Made by a program: the position numbers and the translations under genes | From: Oreocharis arfaki | Lineage: Eukaryota; Chordata; Aves; Passeriformes; Paramythiidae | Reading direction: 5' to 3' | NCBI GenBank assembly: GCA_013398015.1 | Contig: VZRR01012423.1 | Location: 1-64,000, forward strand | Length of the DNA stretch: 64,000 nt | Part shown: piece after piece, positions 26,801 through 39,300 of the stretch | Layout: each line of letters opens with the position of its first letter | Numbering within the stretch: position 1 is the stretch's first letter | The notes under the pieces: model-generated | The model's database searches: none | What the model was told of the DNA's origin: nothing | Seen by the model: the letters and a program-made list of their open reading frames with translations, nothing else

Positions 26801-29800
26801 ACAAACACTTTCATAAGGAGGGACATCCACTCATTTCATACATATGCCTTTTGATGGAGTAAACTCCACTGGAAAGTGATTCACTTCTCTTCATTGACTA
26901 CAGAAGGATTTTGCATGACTGATTTAGTGTGATGTTTTTACCATGACTGTACTGAAACAGTGATACAGATGCAAAGCCATTATGATTTTATCTACATTCA
27001 ACCTTGGCTCATAGTATCATCCAACTTTCTACTTAAGGCTTACAAGGACATAAGTTTAAGTGTATTTATTCTATATATGCAATATATTTTCTTTTACCGT
27101 TTATTTCTCTATACTTGGGAAATTGCCAATATGTCTGGGTTTGGACATATAAATAATACAGTTTCTAATTAAAATTACTTTTGAGCCTCTCTGCAAAGAC
27201 TAGAACCCAGATTACCGCTGAATTGAGATTAAAAAAATGTTTACCTTTGAAGAGAAAAATAGCTTAGCATGATTCCTGGAATGAATTTTTGTGGATCCCG
27301 TCTACATTTCTCAATTTGAAAAACCTTCTAGGACGGAGCTGCAAGAAATATTTATCTAGAAATTTGAATCCATTTAACATACCTACAAACATCAGCCCAG
27401 AACCATGATATCTGGCAGAATTTATGTGATGCTCTTTCTAGACACTGAAATCTCCAATTTCACCAGCAAGAGCTGGCCCAGGGCCTGCCATGATTTCCTT
27501 CTGCAATATCCATTTTCTCCAGTATAAACATACCAGTGTGCTCAGCCCAAGCCAAAGCAATGCAGAGTTCTGTAACACAGTCATTACACCCATTCATGCA
27601 AGATCTTTCCAGGTGTTCAGTTTAACCCTATGTAAGATGCATATTTATGCCTTTCATTTTCAGTTTGTGGAACAGTGGGAGACCCTTGTCATCTAGACCA
27701 ATCTCTTGAGCTGTAATGACAATAAGCATTCCATGGTGTAATGCTGTTTTGTACGAAAAATTATTTATCAGAGGAAAAAAATAAAAATTCACTTAAGATA
27801 AATGATGAAGGATCAAATTTAATATTAGATAAGAAGAATCAATACTTAATTGCAGAAGAAGATTGGGGAATGATAGGGACATGCAGAAAAATTGCTTATA
27901 TTAACAGAATAAGATAATATTTTTTCCAGTAGTGTTCTGGTGAGGAACATGGGAAGATTTCACCTGTCCAGGATGTTGTAGTAATCAAAGTACCTTATAG
28001 TAAAGTCTCAATGATTATATAACACATAAAGAAATTTTATTCATATTGAAGTCCAAACAAAGTATGACGTTCATTTTTCCCATTTCTTTTTAAGTCTTCT
28101 TAATGATTTTGAGGAGTCTCAGCACCTATAAGGTATTAAACAAGGATTAACAAGATGCAGTGCTAGCATCCCTCTGAGTTCTTAAGAAAATATTTTATGC
28201 TTTCATAAGCAACTCATTCAGCATTGAGATTCTGTAAGAATCCTACCTTTCCTTAAAAAGATCAAATTTTAGTGTAGTATCTGAGTTGAAATAAGTCAAG
28301 AGCATTCTGAAAACTGAAATACCAACCAAAGAATAAAAATTCCCACAAATGACAAAAAAAAATGGTCAGGACTTCTAATTTATAGGCTGACCTAAGTAAT
28401 AACTTTTGAAATTGACAATATTCACAAAATCTTTTATTTTCCTTCTTTTTCTAGAGCTTTGGGGAGAAATAGCTAGATTCATTTGCAAGTTGGGAGTCAC
28501 TGCTTTAGACCTTATTTTACTTTCCTCTGTCAGTCATACATAATATTGACTCTTGCTCACATCCTTTTTTACATATATCATCTCCTTTCTGTCTTTTCCT
28601 GGATGATTTTCTTTCAATCAGCTACTTCAAAACATTCTCTTCTTAATTTAAGATTAATTTCTCTACCTTTATGTAAACTAAGCTGTTTCTATATAATGAG
28701 AAAGTGATAAAAAGAAGAGGATTTTATTTTTTCCGACTTCTACAATTTTTCCTGGAACATTTAAGGAAACATGAGGTCCTGTTCCTGTTACATTAGATTA
28801 ATTTTATTTTTAATTTTTTCGCTTAACATCTTTAGAACGTCTATCAAACTGTGAAGAGCTGTCAGTACTAACAACCCTTCAAGCTAGTCTTATAAAGCTG
28901 TAAATTTTATGGAGCTTTACAGAGTGTAACTGAAGTAATTTAAATACTGGCAGTTCAAAGTTCTTAAAATTCTCTTTAAAATGGGAGGATTATTAATTAT
29001 AATCACATCTTATTTGCAGGCATAATCTTCACATAGTGTATTTTATTAGTTTAGCATGTTAAATCAGATTATAAAACCAAAGCAACATGGTTGGGGAAGA
29101 TTACATTCTCAGAATTTGAGTTCTTCAGAATCTCAGAACTGCAGTTCTCCTGTCACCCAAATGTGTATCATCCTTCATATAATTTAACATGGATATATAG
29201 TACAAAGGCACAGGTAATGTTTAACTTGCTGCTATATAGAACTGATGATCTGGCAGAACACATCAGCCGATTTCTGTCTCCCAGTTTTAGTGTCAGCAAA
29301 TATATAGCCTATAATTTCTATTAATCCAGAATGACGCAGCCACACCTTCGGATTACTTTGCAAGATGCAGCACAATAGCAGATCCTAATTATTCTGCTGT
29401 GCTTACATTCAATATACCAATTTCTCTTTCCTTATCGTGTTAACTTACGGAAAACTCCACAGAAGAGAAGAAAAAGAGGTAGGAGGAGGCACCACACATC
29501 TGAGGATTGCTGAGCAGGGACGAGATCCAGTTGTTAAAGACAAGACTGTGCTTATTTAAGGAAGTGTCAGCGTGATGGGGGAGACTCTCACACTTCCTCT
29601 GCATGACCAAGGTCCATCTCAAGGCAAATGCAGGCAGGGCGGATGTAAAGTTCATCATATTCTGCTTCACAGAGTTGCTGCTTGTATGGTTAGCTATTAG
29701 CTTTGGATCAACATTTGCGGAAAATGTTGAAAAACAAGTTGAAAATGAGTCAGCACTGTGTTATTGCAGCAAAGAAGTCTAAAGACTTACTGGCTATACT

Positions 29801-30965
29801 AAAAAATGAAAAGGAAATAATACATTTTAATTAATTCAGTAGAAGAACCAAACTTATCTTTGAAACCCTGTACTAAAGCTCTAATGACATTATTCACAGA
29901 AGAAAAATAAGAGCACTGAGTGCTTTGAAATACAGTAAAGAGATGTATGAAATAATGTCAGTGGCTTTCCAAGACAACATTTACAGAGTGCTTTAACATG
30001 AAGTAAAGAGATATTTCTTGCCCTTCAAGATTGCTCTTATTTTAGAGGACATGTAAACTTGTATGAGGGAGATGAAAAATATTTGAGGAAAAGTTAAAGT
30101 ATTTCCTGCTGACGTTCCAGGTAATGGGGCAATGGTATCTTTTCTTTCTGAAAGACATATTTTGAACAATTCCTTTTTTCTTGTCTCTGATGATTGTTGG
30201 AAGAATGCCTGTGTACCAATGCCATAAAAATAACAGGAAGTCATGGAATGATACAATGCTGTTTAAACACCTCAACATCATTTAGTCAGCAGAGCATTAC
30301 ATTGTTTATGAACTTATTGTTTACCAATATCTTCTTTTAAAGGAAAACAAAAATAACTAAAAACTTCTGTAATCATTTCTCTCAATTGTGGAAGTTTCTC
30401 CTGAACAAGATGATTTAAAATACAGGAGCAGTTGCATTCAGCATCTGGTAAGACCGACTTCTACAAGGATATAGGAGATTTTGATCTTCCCATATACTCA
30501 GTAGCTTTGGACACTCCAGTCTTCCTCAGCAGTGGAGGTTTTGAAAATAAATGCTGATAAAATTCCTTAAAACTAACGCTGTGACTAAAGAAAATAGAAG
30601 CCTTGCAGAGCAAAAGCAAGCCCTCAGCTCATCTGTCTTGTGTCATTTTTACTGTAGTAAATAATATTTCTATGTTTCTTCTCAAGGTAATTCTAGAATA
30701 TCTAATGGCAGGCTTAAAAGTAATACATAAAACACATAAATATTTTAAATAGCACTGGTATTTTAATACCACTATGTCACCTTCTGGGAATTTTGAAAGC
30801 AATTTACCTTGTAGGGGGAGGAGTCAAATAAAACTATGCATCAAAAAAGGAAAGGTAAATCAAACAGAGTTCCTGTCAGCCTGGTATGGCTGAGAAGTGT
30901 ACTTGCCATATGGGAAACAATGGCACTAAACAGTTATGTAGTTTGTATTAAGAGTAAGACAAAGA
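20872..30965. other. AT-rich unique sequence, about 10 kb, no gene seen
   Basis: The longest repeat-poor stretch apart from 31879-41271. I recognise no exon, RNA gene or transposon in it. Small items are a (TA)n run near 22420-22436, a 20-bp palindrome (9-bp arms, 2-base centre) at 23090-23109 and a 9-bp-arm hairpin at 29708-29730. All open frames are short and uncorrelated between frames. Confidence 0.6.
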
Positions 30966-31322
30966 AAAACGACACCAAGCTGAGTGGTGTGGTTGACATG
31001 ACTGAGGGGTGAGATGCCATCCAGAGGGACCTGGACAAGCTCAAGAAGTGGTCCATGGTAACCCCATGAGGTTCAACAATGCCAAGTGTAAGGTCCTGTA
31101 CCTGGGTCAGAGCAGATCGTGATATTAATACAGGCTGAGGAATGGACACATAGAGAGCAACTCTTCCAAGCAGGACTTGGGGGTGTGGGGGGATTAAACA
31201 TGGGACGTGACTCAGCAACGCAGGCTTGAAGCCCAGAAAGCCAATTGCATCTTGGGCTACATCAAAAGAAAGGGGGGCAGCAGGTCAAGGGAGGTGATTC
31301 TGCCCCTCACCTCTGTTCTGGT
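30966..31322 (+). mobile_element. CR1 LINE internal fragment (RT C-terminal half)
   Basis: Sense CR1 coding remnant. The frame from 30968 reads N-D-T-K-L-S-G-V-V-D, which matches the segment around the reverse-transcriptase catalytic motif ([FY]-A-D-D-T-K-L). The first catalytic aspartate is replaced (AAC, Asn, at 30968-30970) and an in-frame TGA follows at 31010-31012. Then CATCCAGAGGGACCTGGACA and GGGAGGTGATTCTGCCCCTC match later CR1 ORF2 text. The copy is dead. It is cut at about 31322, where an antisense LTR begins. Confidence 0.9.
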
Positions 31323-31878
31323 TTCACAAGGTTCAAAAGGCTGCTCCATGACGGGCAGTCAGTGCACCTGCTGCCGTGTGAGCTCCCCTCTCTGCAAATC
31401 TGTAGATCCCTGCCAGGAACCTGCTCCAGCACAGGCTTCCCACCGGGTCACAGCCTTCCCTTGGGCATTTGCTTTCTCCAGTGTGGGGGTCCTCCAGGGA
31501 CTGCAGGTGGATCTCTACATTCCCATGGATGTCCATGGGCTGAAGGGGCACAGCTGCCTCACCATGGTCTGCACCATGGGCAGCAGGGGAATCTCTGTTC
31601 CAGTACTTGGGGAACCTCCTGCACCTCCTTCCTCACGGACCTTGATGTCTTCAGAGTTGTTTCTCTCACAAATTCTCACTCCTCTCTTCTCTGGCCCCAA
31701 TTACTTCTGGAAAATTACAGGTTTTTTTAATTCTTGAATACATCACCACAGCAGCATCCCACCCTCTCTGGCTGGCTTGACCTTTGCCAGCGGTGGGTCC
31801 TTCTTGGAGCTGTCTGGCATTGGATCTGTCAGACACAGCAGCTTATCACAGAAGTCACACCTATAGCCCCCATATTAC
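31323..31878 (-). mobile_element. ERVL-type LTR fragment, antisense
   Basis: Matches 60490-61345 in order: GAACCTGCTCCAGCACAGG, CACAGCTGCCTCACCATGG, GGGGAATCTCTGTTCCAG, TCCTTCCTCACGGACCTTG, CTCACTCCTCTCTTCT, GGCATTGGATCTGTCAGACA and AGCTTATCACAGAAG. The family is an abundant bird repeat that I recall as an ERVL LTR, whose 5' end lies on the right here, hence minus strand. It carries one undisturbed CTGCCT (31554-31559), the empty form of the insertion site used at 60702/61017. The open frames 31207-31737 and 31245-31730 run across the CR1/LTR junction and are not genes. Confidence 0.75.
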
Positions 31879-34800
31879 TAGAATCCCTCCATGGAAACCA
31901 AAGACAGTCTTTTAAATTCCTTGTATCTGGAACAAGAAACGTTCTAAGGAAGGAAAAAGTCTGTTTTAAGAGAAGATATAAGTTCTGAAGAAAAATATTA
32001 GATCCTGTGACAGAGGCTTCCTAAACATATTAAGAAAATTTTGTTAGGGAATTAAGAAAAAATCAATGCATATTGTGTTTGAAATTAAACATTTACTTGT
32101 TATGCTAGTAGTTTACGTATTACAGACCCAAGGACAAAGGAAGCAGAAGACTGCTTATTAGAATATAGGAAATGGTATGAGTGAGAAGAAGAAAATAAAA
32201 GTAAGATTTCTAGAAATAATTTTCCAGACTAATCTTCCTAGATCTTGCTTGTATCACAAAGACCTTTGTCTAATGAATGCATTGGATAAAATGTAGTACA
32301 ATGGTGGCAATACTTATCTGAGGATTTCACAGTACTAACAACGATTGAAACAAGAGGTCACTATTCAAAACACAATCAGAAATATATTTTGAACTCAAGG
32401 CCATCCAATCAGTATATATCGTAAGGGAAAACAGTGGAGCAAGATGAACAATAAAGACATGGAGGCTGGGAGTGCCATACAGTGAAATGAGTAATTTTAG
32501 TGGAAACCTGAGAATCCATAATAGAGATTCATCCTAAGATATAACTTTGCTGTCCTATCATGTACTTATGGCCTTTTCTATCTACTGTTTACCATCTGTA
32601 CATGAGGGATTCACAATACACAACTGACACAATTAAGAAAAGCAGTATCTCAACTAACTATAGTAATTGCTTTTTGTAAACACTCTGTGTGATTAAAAAA
32701 AAAATATTACACACCTCTTCCCAAACTGGGTGTCTTTCCTAGTGAAATAAAGAGCCTTCTGAAAGGGCAACAGGAAAGAAAAACAGCTGATAAAGACACA
32801 ATTGATCACCCTTTTCTCCTCTGCTGCTTCTCCCATCCACATTCGTGTACACATATGATGCTCAAAACATCTGTGGTGGGGAGTCCTCTGCTCTGCTTTC
32901 TCTTACTTTTTAAAAACAACCATCTCAAATATGGTCCTGCTTTAAGGGGCTAAAATAAAAATAAGATCATCTAATGTACTTCTTACAAGTGGCTTTTCTG
33001 GGACATTCGGCAAATGCATTTCAAGACCTGTTATTCTACAGCCTTTCTTATTTGCTGTGTAATGGTAATATCTTGTCACAAGGAGAGGCATTATAGTTTG
33101 TGATTTTTCAGTATTTTTCAGTTGTGAGTTACAGCAAAACACCTGGAGTGTCCAAAGGAATGTACTATAAATAGGTGCATTTTTGAATCATTGTCCCACC
33201 ATCCTTTGAAATGCAGCAGTGGCAGCACATTGTACCTGGTAGCTTGACTGACAGACAACTGGGAGAAAGCAGGAATAAACCAGGGTTAGGTCTGAAATTA
33301 AAATCAAATAAACAGCCCATAGTTTCTGATACCAGCTAGATGAATAAATATTTTGTAGTTTTACCTTGAAGCATTGTGTACTTAGCTAAGATAATCACAA
33401 AGATTCTTCCCTCCGGAAGCTTCTAAGAAACTCAAGAGAGTCAAGATATTTTCACTGTCACTTCTATCATCAAAAAGGCCAAATATTTTTTGAGTAGAAG
33501 AGGTAATTTGTTAAGTGAGAAACCATTTGGGAAGCTATATTCCAAGAATAAAACAATAAAAAAATGAAAAAGGATAGAAAACAGGCAGTAAAGCAAGTTA
33601 GGCTACTCTGCTAGTTGCCCCCAAAACAAGTTTTCTATAAACAAAAGCAAAAGCAAAATCAAGCCCTTAAATATTAATAACCGCAAAAAGAAGATTAGCA
33701 AAGAACTTCATCTGGAAGAGGTATAATCAATAAATAAGCAACGTTGCTATGAAGACACTGGATTTTTCTTGGTATCAGATTCTGAAAATAAAATAGATAG
33801 AAGGAAAGAAGAACAGCTCAGTTCCTACCAAACTTTCACCAATAAACACCAGTAATATCCCAGGGGAAGAAAGGGAAAACTATTAGTCTGTTTATAAATT
33901 GTTGATGGTGGTTTACCAGAATTCAAAAAAACGTTCTCCTGGTATAGGCTACTGATTTTATTTCTGTATTCAGTGAGGAGGGATTGTGTCTTTCCAAATG
34001 AAGTAAATTTTTTGTAGAACAAATTTTTAATGCCAACTCTCCTGTGAAACAGAACCTTTGTAACACTCAAAAAACAGGGAAATTTGCAGTCTGTTTGCAG
34101 CCAGTTTGCATGAAGTATTTGCTGCACTTGCTAATTTCTTAAAAAAAAAAAAAAAAAAAAGAAGAAGACAGAGAGAGAGAGAAAAACATTTCAGAAGACT
34201 ATCTAGTTCACAGTTAGCATTTCGGATGCTGTGTGGCTGAGGATCACCAGGCAGAACTGGCATGTCCTCGGCCATGAGTGATACCTGTATTTCATCAGGA
34301 CCCAAACTGATACAGGCAGCTACAGTGAATATTCATGACAAGTTTTAACACTAATTAACTTGTTAGACGTATTATGCAAAATATAATAGTTTTCAAAATA
34401 CAGATTTCATTATATTAAGACTAATTTCTGAGAAACCCCATTATTTATTCTCAAGCTCTGTGTCTAAATGCATCTGAGTTAAAAATATAGTATGGTGTCA
34501 TTTCACACTTCTGAGATGTGATTTGTCTGCTCAGTTCACATTACTTAGGAATTGGAGCCCCTTGTGAATGTCTGGAGTCACGGGGCATGCTAAAATACTG
34601 CGGTGACTTAGTTATGCATCATCCTATTTGTGTCACATCTATTATACTGCAGAAACCAGGAATTTTTGCCATACCATGGAATATCTGCAATGCTCTGGTT
34701 GTGTTCTCATGCTCTATCACACATTAAGAAGAACAACAAATCCTTGGTTGTTGTGCGGCTTCCGTATTCTGATCTCATAGCAGAAATGTCTCTAAACTTG

Positions 34801-36313
34801 ATTTGGCTTTGCAGAAATATAAATTCTTGTCAGGAGTTTGAAGAACAGAGGGCAGGGTGAATGGCACTTTTAAAATCCTGATGGGAGAACAAAAACCTCA
34901 TGTCTGGACACATCTCGTAGCACTGAAAGACTGATTTGAGTAGGTCCATTTAGTTTTCAGAGGACTGATAAGCTAAAGCATCATGACTCACTTTGTTCAT
35001 CTGTGATCTAGAATTCCCCTGCAATCAGTCCAGAGGTTGCTTTGGCTCAGTTAAAGCAGATACTGTCAGTGGAAAGCAATGATTCTGTTTTCTAAGCTTG
35101 ATCCAAACTCATGGGAGTTTTCACGACAGCTATCATCCTTCTTGCTAGATCAGGTCAATCTTTTGTGACACTATCACCATTCCACAGTCAGAAAGAAAAA
35201 TAAGGAGGAAAAAAATGCTATAAATAAATTCAGGCTGCAGAAAACAGTGATGGAATATGAATTTCTAATAGATTTTTCTTTCTTTTTTGTTTATAAAAAC
35301 CTGTTATATAAAGCTACCTTTTTTTCAATTACTTTTGCAATTTCTTCCTTTCTTCCTCCAGCAAATTCTACAGGTTGAGAACTGTAAAATACTGCTGATA
35401 GCTCAGAGTGCAGGCAGATTAGCCATAAAACAGGTGGCCATATAGGGTAGTGTCTACAGAGCTCTGGCAGATCAGTAGTGTTACTTGAGTCTATCATGGT
35501 GTATGCAGTTAAGAAACCAATCCAGAGAAATGTTCTTAATACTGGGGTTTTTTATGAGCATCTCACTGCAAGTTCTCAGTGTTAGTAATTCGGTTAGGCA
35601 CAGGACAAGTATCCTGAGAGCTAGCAGTATTTTCCCTGATGGGGAAAGTGCATAGTTTTACCTTGCTGACATAAATATTAACTATTTTCAGTGTGAAATT
35701 ATTTTTGTGGCATGCTTCCTTAAACTATTCGTTGTTTTAACATGACTGTCAGTAACTTGATTTACTGGTCTGTTTGGGCAAAAACAGATTTCTGGAAGCA
35801 ACACCCAGTGCTGAAAAGAACTGGGAAGAACATTTATATACATACTACCTGTCTGTATCCAATCAAAGGTCTTTAAAACTAAGAAGACCCAAAGGATTGT
35901 ATTTAGGCTTCTTGATGTCATCTGCCTAATGACTACTAATCTGTTATAGTCTAACCATACATGTCAATCCTCACAGAAAACTTACAACAGAAGTTTGTGA
36001 CTTAATGTATTTTAATAAATGTTTAAACCTAAAGTTCTAGCAGTAAAATGTGTGCTACTGTTCCAAATCATATTTCTCAATTATTATTTCTCCTGATGGC
36101 CTTTAAGAAAATACTGAATAAACTTTCCAAAGAGAATATGTTAGAATATTGATGCAAATGAAGTATCTATCAGTGGCAAACTGCAGAAGCAGAGAATTTG
36201 CTGACCCTTCTTCTAGTGGCAATGACTGGGGTTTGTTCTACATAGAAAGAAATACTCATATCTAAGTTCAGATGAGAAAAAATCCTATTTGCTATTTTCT
36301 TGATAAATTGTAT
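31879..36313. other. AT-rich unique sequence, no gene seen
   Basis: Contains a 20-A run (34141-34160) followed by a GA-rich tract (34161-34186). No exon or transposon recognised. Confidence 0.55.
34141..34186. repeat. Poly(A)20 plus GA-rich simple repeat
   Basis: Twenty A followed by GAAGAAGACAGAGAGAGAGA. This could be the tail of an unrecognised retroposed sequence on the plus strand, but nothing upstream is recognisable as a source transcript and no target-site duplication was found, so simple-sequence expansion is just as likely. Confidence 0.9.
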
Positions 36314-36359
36314 AAATATTAGCTGTTCAATGAGAAGGAAAATTGAACAGCTAATATTT
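36314..36359. repeat. Perfect 18-bp fold-back with 10-base loop
   Basis: Left arm AAATATTAGCTGTTCAAT (36314-36331) and right arm ATTGAACAGCTAATATTT (36342-36359) are exact reverse complements around the loop GAGAAGGAAA. Pairing ends abruptly at both sides (T opposite T). The stem is shorter than a usual microRNA precursor (about 22 bp or more, with mismatches), so I do not call it a microRNA. It may be a local fold-back duplication made during repair or replication. Confidence 0.95.
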
Positions 36360-39300
36360 TCTGCCATTACTTCCTTCGTGATCCAGACTTTCAAAAAAAT
36401 AATCTCTGATCAGCACTGTTTTTTATGAAGTGTGTTAAGGACGATTGGACAACGGCCACAGGATTGAATCCTGGAGTCCTGACTGTGAAGTACAAGTGGT
36501 TCCAGAGCCTGTACTTGGCATGGGCGTGCTCGGATTGCTGAGTTATACAGCCTGTCAAAATCTGGCCACGTCCAAGAACAGACAGAATGTGGGGAAAACG
36601 GGTAGCTTGAAAGTTAACAGAAAAACAAAATAAGAGAGTTTTTAAACTGAGATATCTTCAATTCACTTTGATACCTAAGACCTTGAATAGAACTTTCTAT
36701 AATTTATCAGCTTTGGCCAAAACCCAAACATTTTGTTTTTCTTCTTCTGGGTAAAAATTATTAAAGCCAAATTTGACCTATAAGAGGCAATAAATATGAG
36801 TGTGGAATTTAAATTGCAAAATTATTTCTTGAGAACATCTTTGAGGCTATTTCAGTTTGAGATTTTGCTCAAGAATCTGATTCAACAACTACTGAAGTTT
36901 AAAGCTTAATATGATTTGTCATATACAGAATAGTTATTGAATTCAAGATTACCATATAAAAAACAGATACATAACTTCAGTTTTAGTTTCTGTTAAGGAG
37001 ATTTATTCTAATAAATCTTATTTTCAGCTAATGTAATCTATCCTAGAAAATGCTATAGATAATAAGAAACAAAATTGGCAAAAAATTAAATTAAGATGCT
37101 TTCCCTTAAAGGAGAACTGCTGCTCTTTTTCAGTCCTTTGGTTTTATGTGGCTCTATGTTTATGTATCAACTTCATATTCAAAAATAATTTAATAAATAC
37201 ATGCAGGGGTCAGAGGATCCTTTTCTGAACATTCGCAATTTCTTTCAATAAATATAGGATGATACTAAACAGAAAAGTTCATTTGTATTCAGTGATTCAT
37301 CTTTATTTTCCTGTACTAAGTGCTTGCATCCAGGGATTGACATTGTTTGATGTTAAACCAGGAAATAAGAAATAAATATATCTTTATTAATTTTATAAAG
37401 GAAAGAAACTAGCTTCCTAATTCTGAATTAAATTCAACCTGTACATACTTAGTTGAAAATAATTATGTTATCCTTTTTTATTTAGTTTACTTTCTTCATA
37501 GGGTTGGATACAAGAAATGAATTTGCTGAATTAAATATTATTGTTACAATGAACAAATAGCTATTATGGAATATTTAACTCAATTTACTAGAAACAGAAT
37601 ACATAACACATATCTCTGGAAATTAATACAGCAACATATTTTTTAGTGATTACATTCATGGCTTGAGAAACTGCATAGCTAGTGAATGAAAAATTTTGTT
37701 TTCTTCATATAAAACATAAAATTTATTAATAATAAGCAATTTTGGTTTGACTGTAATGCAAATACATAATTCTCAAAGAAATACTATTCAAAGAATTCAC
37801 ACCTCAAAATATCACCCATCCCATAGAAGAATACACAACAGATTTAAGACTTCATTATAATTACTTATTCATGTATAGTTATTTAATTCTAATTAATTCA
37901 TTAATTATCTTTAAAATGTAGCTAGAAAGTGATGCCATGTCATACAGAGAATATTTCTTTAATTTTAAATGTATATATTCCTGCACTTGTAATAATACTA
38001 TTTTTTTACTTTCCTATTCTGGGCTGTCAGAAGAACACTCTTCAAATCTTTGACTTTCTAATTTTAAGAAAGTGGTTCTACTTAACCAGTAAAAAGCATC
38101 ATGGATTAACCCAGTGGATTAATAAATAGGAGAACTGTGGCACCATCAGGGTTTTTTAATAGCTCCAGTGAAACAAACCCCAGAAAAATAAACAAGTGGA
38201 TAAAAGCAAAAATAAATCACAATGACTGGTACATAATTTTTTATCACTCAAATACTGTTTTATCAAAGGTGTGATATAGATTCTGTTCAGTAAAACTACA
38301 GACCTTTAACAGTTTGCCTGAATTTGTAGCTTTAAAAGCAACTTTAAAAAAGTCGGCAATATTTTTTTCAAACACATTTTAGGAATAGCACTATATTTTC
38401 CATGGGTTTACTGGGTCATCCTAAAATAAAATCAAAGACATTTTTGATTAGAATTTTTTTTTTAATCTATCCTCTCTTCATCTATTTTCAGGTGAGAAAT
38501 TACACATATAGTATTTCAAACAGTGTCAGTAAAAAGGGTAGAAATACTTCAGCCAATGTAATAATTAGGACATTAATGGTGAAATATTTTACTTTCGTGG
38601 TGCTTAGGACTGTGATACAGGAAAAAAAAATTAATTGAAGATCAATTTTAGCCCAATGCCTCCCACATTTTCTGTACAGGACAGAATTCCTTTTAGACAT
38701 TCCAGGATTTGGAAATGTGACTTTTATACATATTGATATTGCATGGGACACAGTGATTCCACCACCTAAGTAGACTCCTGGTAGGACAGACATTTTCAGG
38801 TGAGGAGAATTATCTTCTCTCAGAATTGATAGTCTTATTGCATGATGTTATTGCTGTATTGCATGTAAAGGCAATGATAACTCTCACAACAAAAACCCAC
38901 ACCCATAACTTCTTTGTAATAATATTCAAAACAAAATAGGAATTTTATTCAGAGCATTCTATTTTCTATCTCTCACAAGCTTAACCTAAAATAATTGGAC
39001 TTTTGCACAGATTAAGTTGGATTTTCAGGGATGATGACAGCCCCACACTCCTGTTGATTAATCTCTCAGACATTTTCATGATATGTGTTAAGCTGTAACA
39101 CATAATGTTGGTTACTGCTCAGTAGTACTCACTACAGAGCTTTTCCCTAAGAAAGACTGATAAAAGTTGGAAGGAAGTCAGTAAATGACAGTCTGATGAG
39201 CAGAAAGACATGTTGTTCAAAGCTCTGTGGTGTCCATTAACGGCACCTTGAACAATAATTTGTTGGTAAAGCCAACAGACAAAGTACAGCACCACTGAAA

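Noticed and set aside
31207..31737. 176-codon open frame
   Set aside because: It crosses the junction of a sense CR1 and an antisense LTR fragment. The CR1 and LTR landmarks explain all of it.
36314..36359. MicroRNA precursor
   Set aside because: The 18-bp stem is too short and perfectly paired, with no lower stem beyond it.
36436..36620. GC-richer island with a tRNA B-box-like GGATTGAATCC
   Set aside because: No matching A box or cloverleaf and no poly(A) or CR1 tail, so neither a tRNA nor a SINE can be supported.
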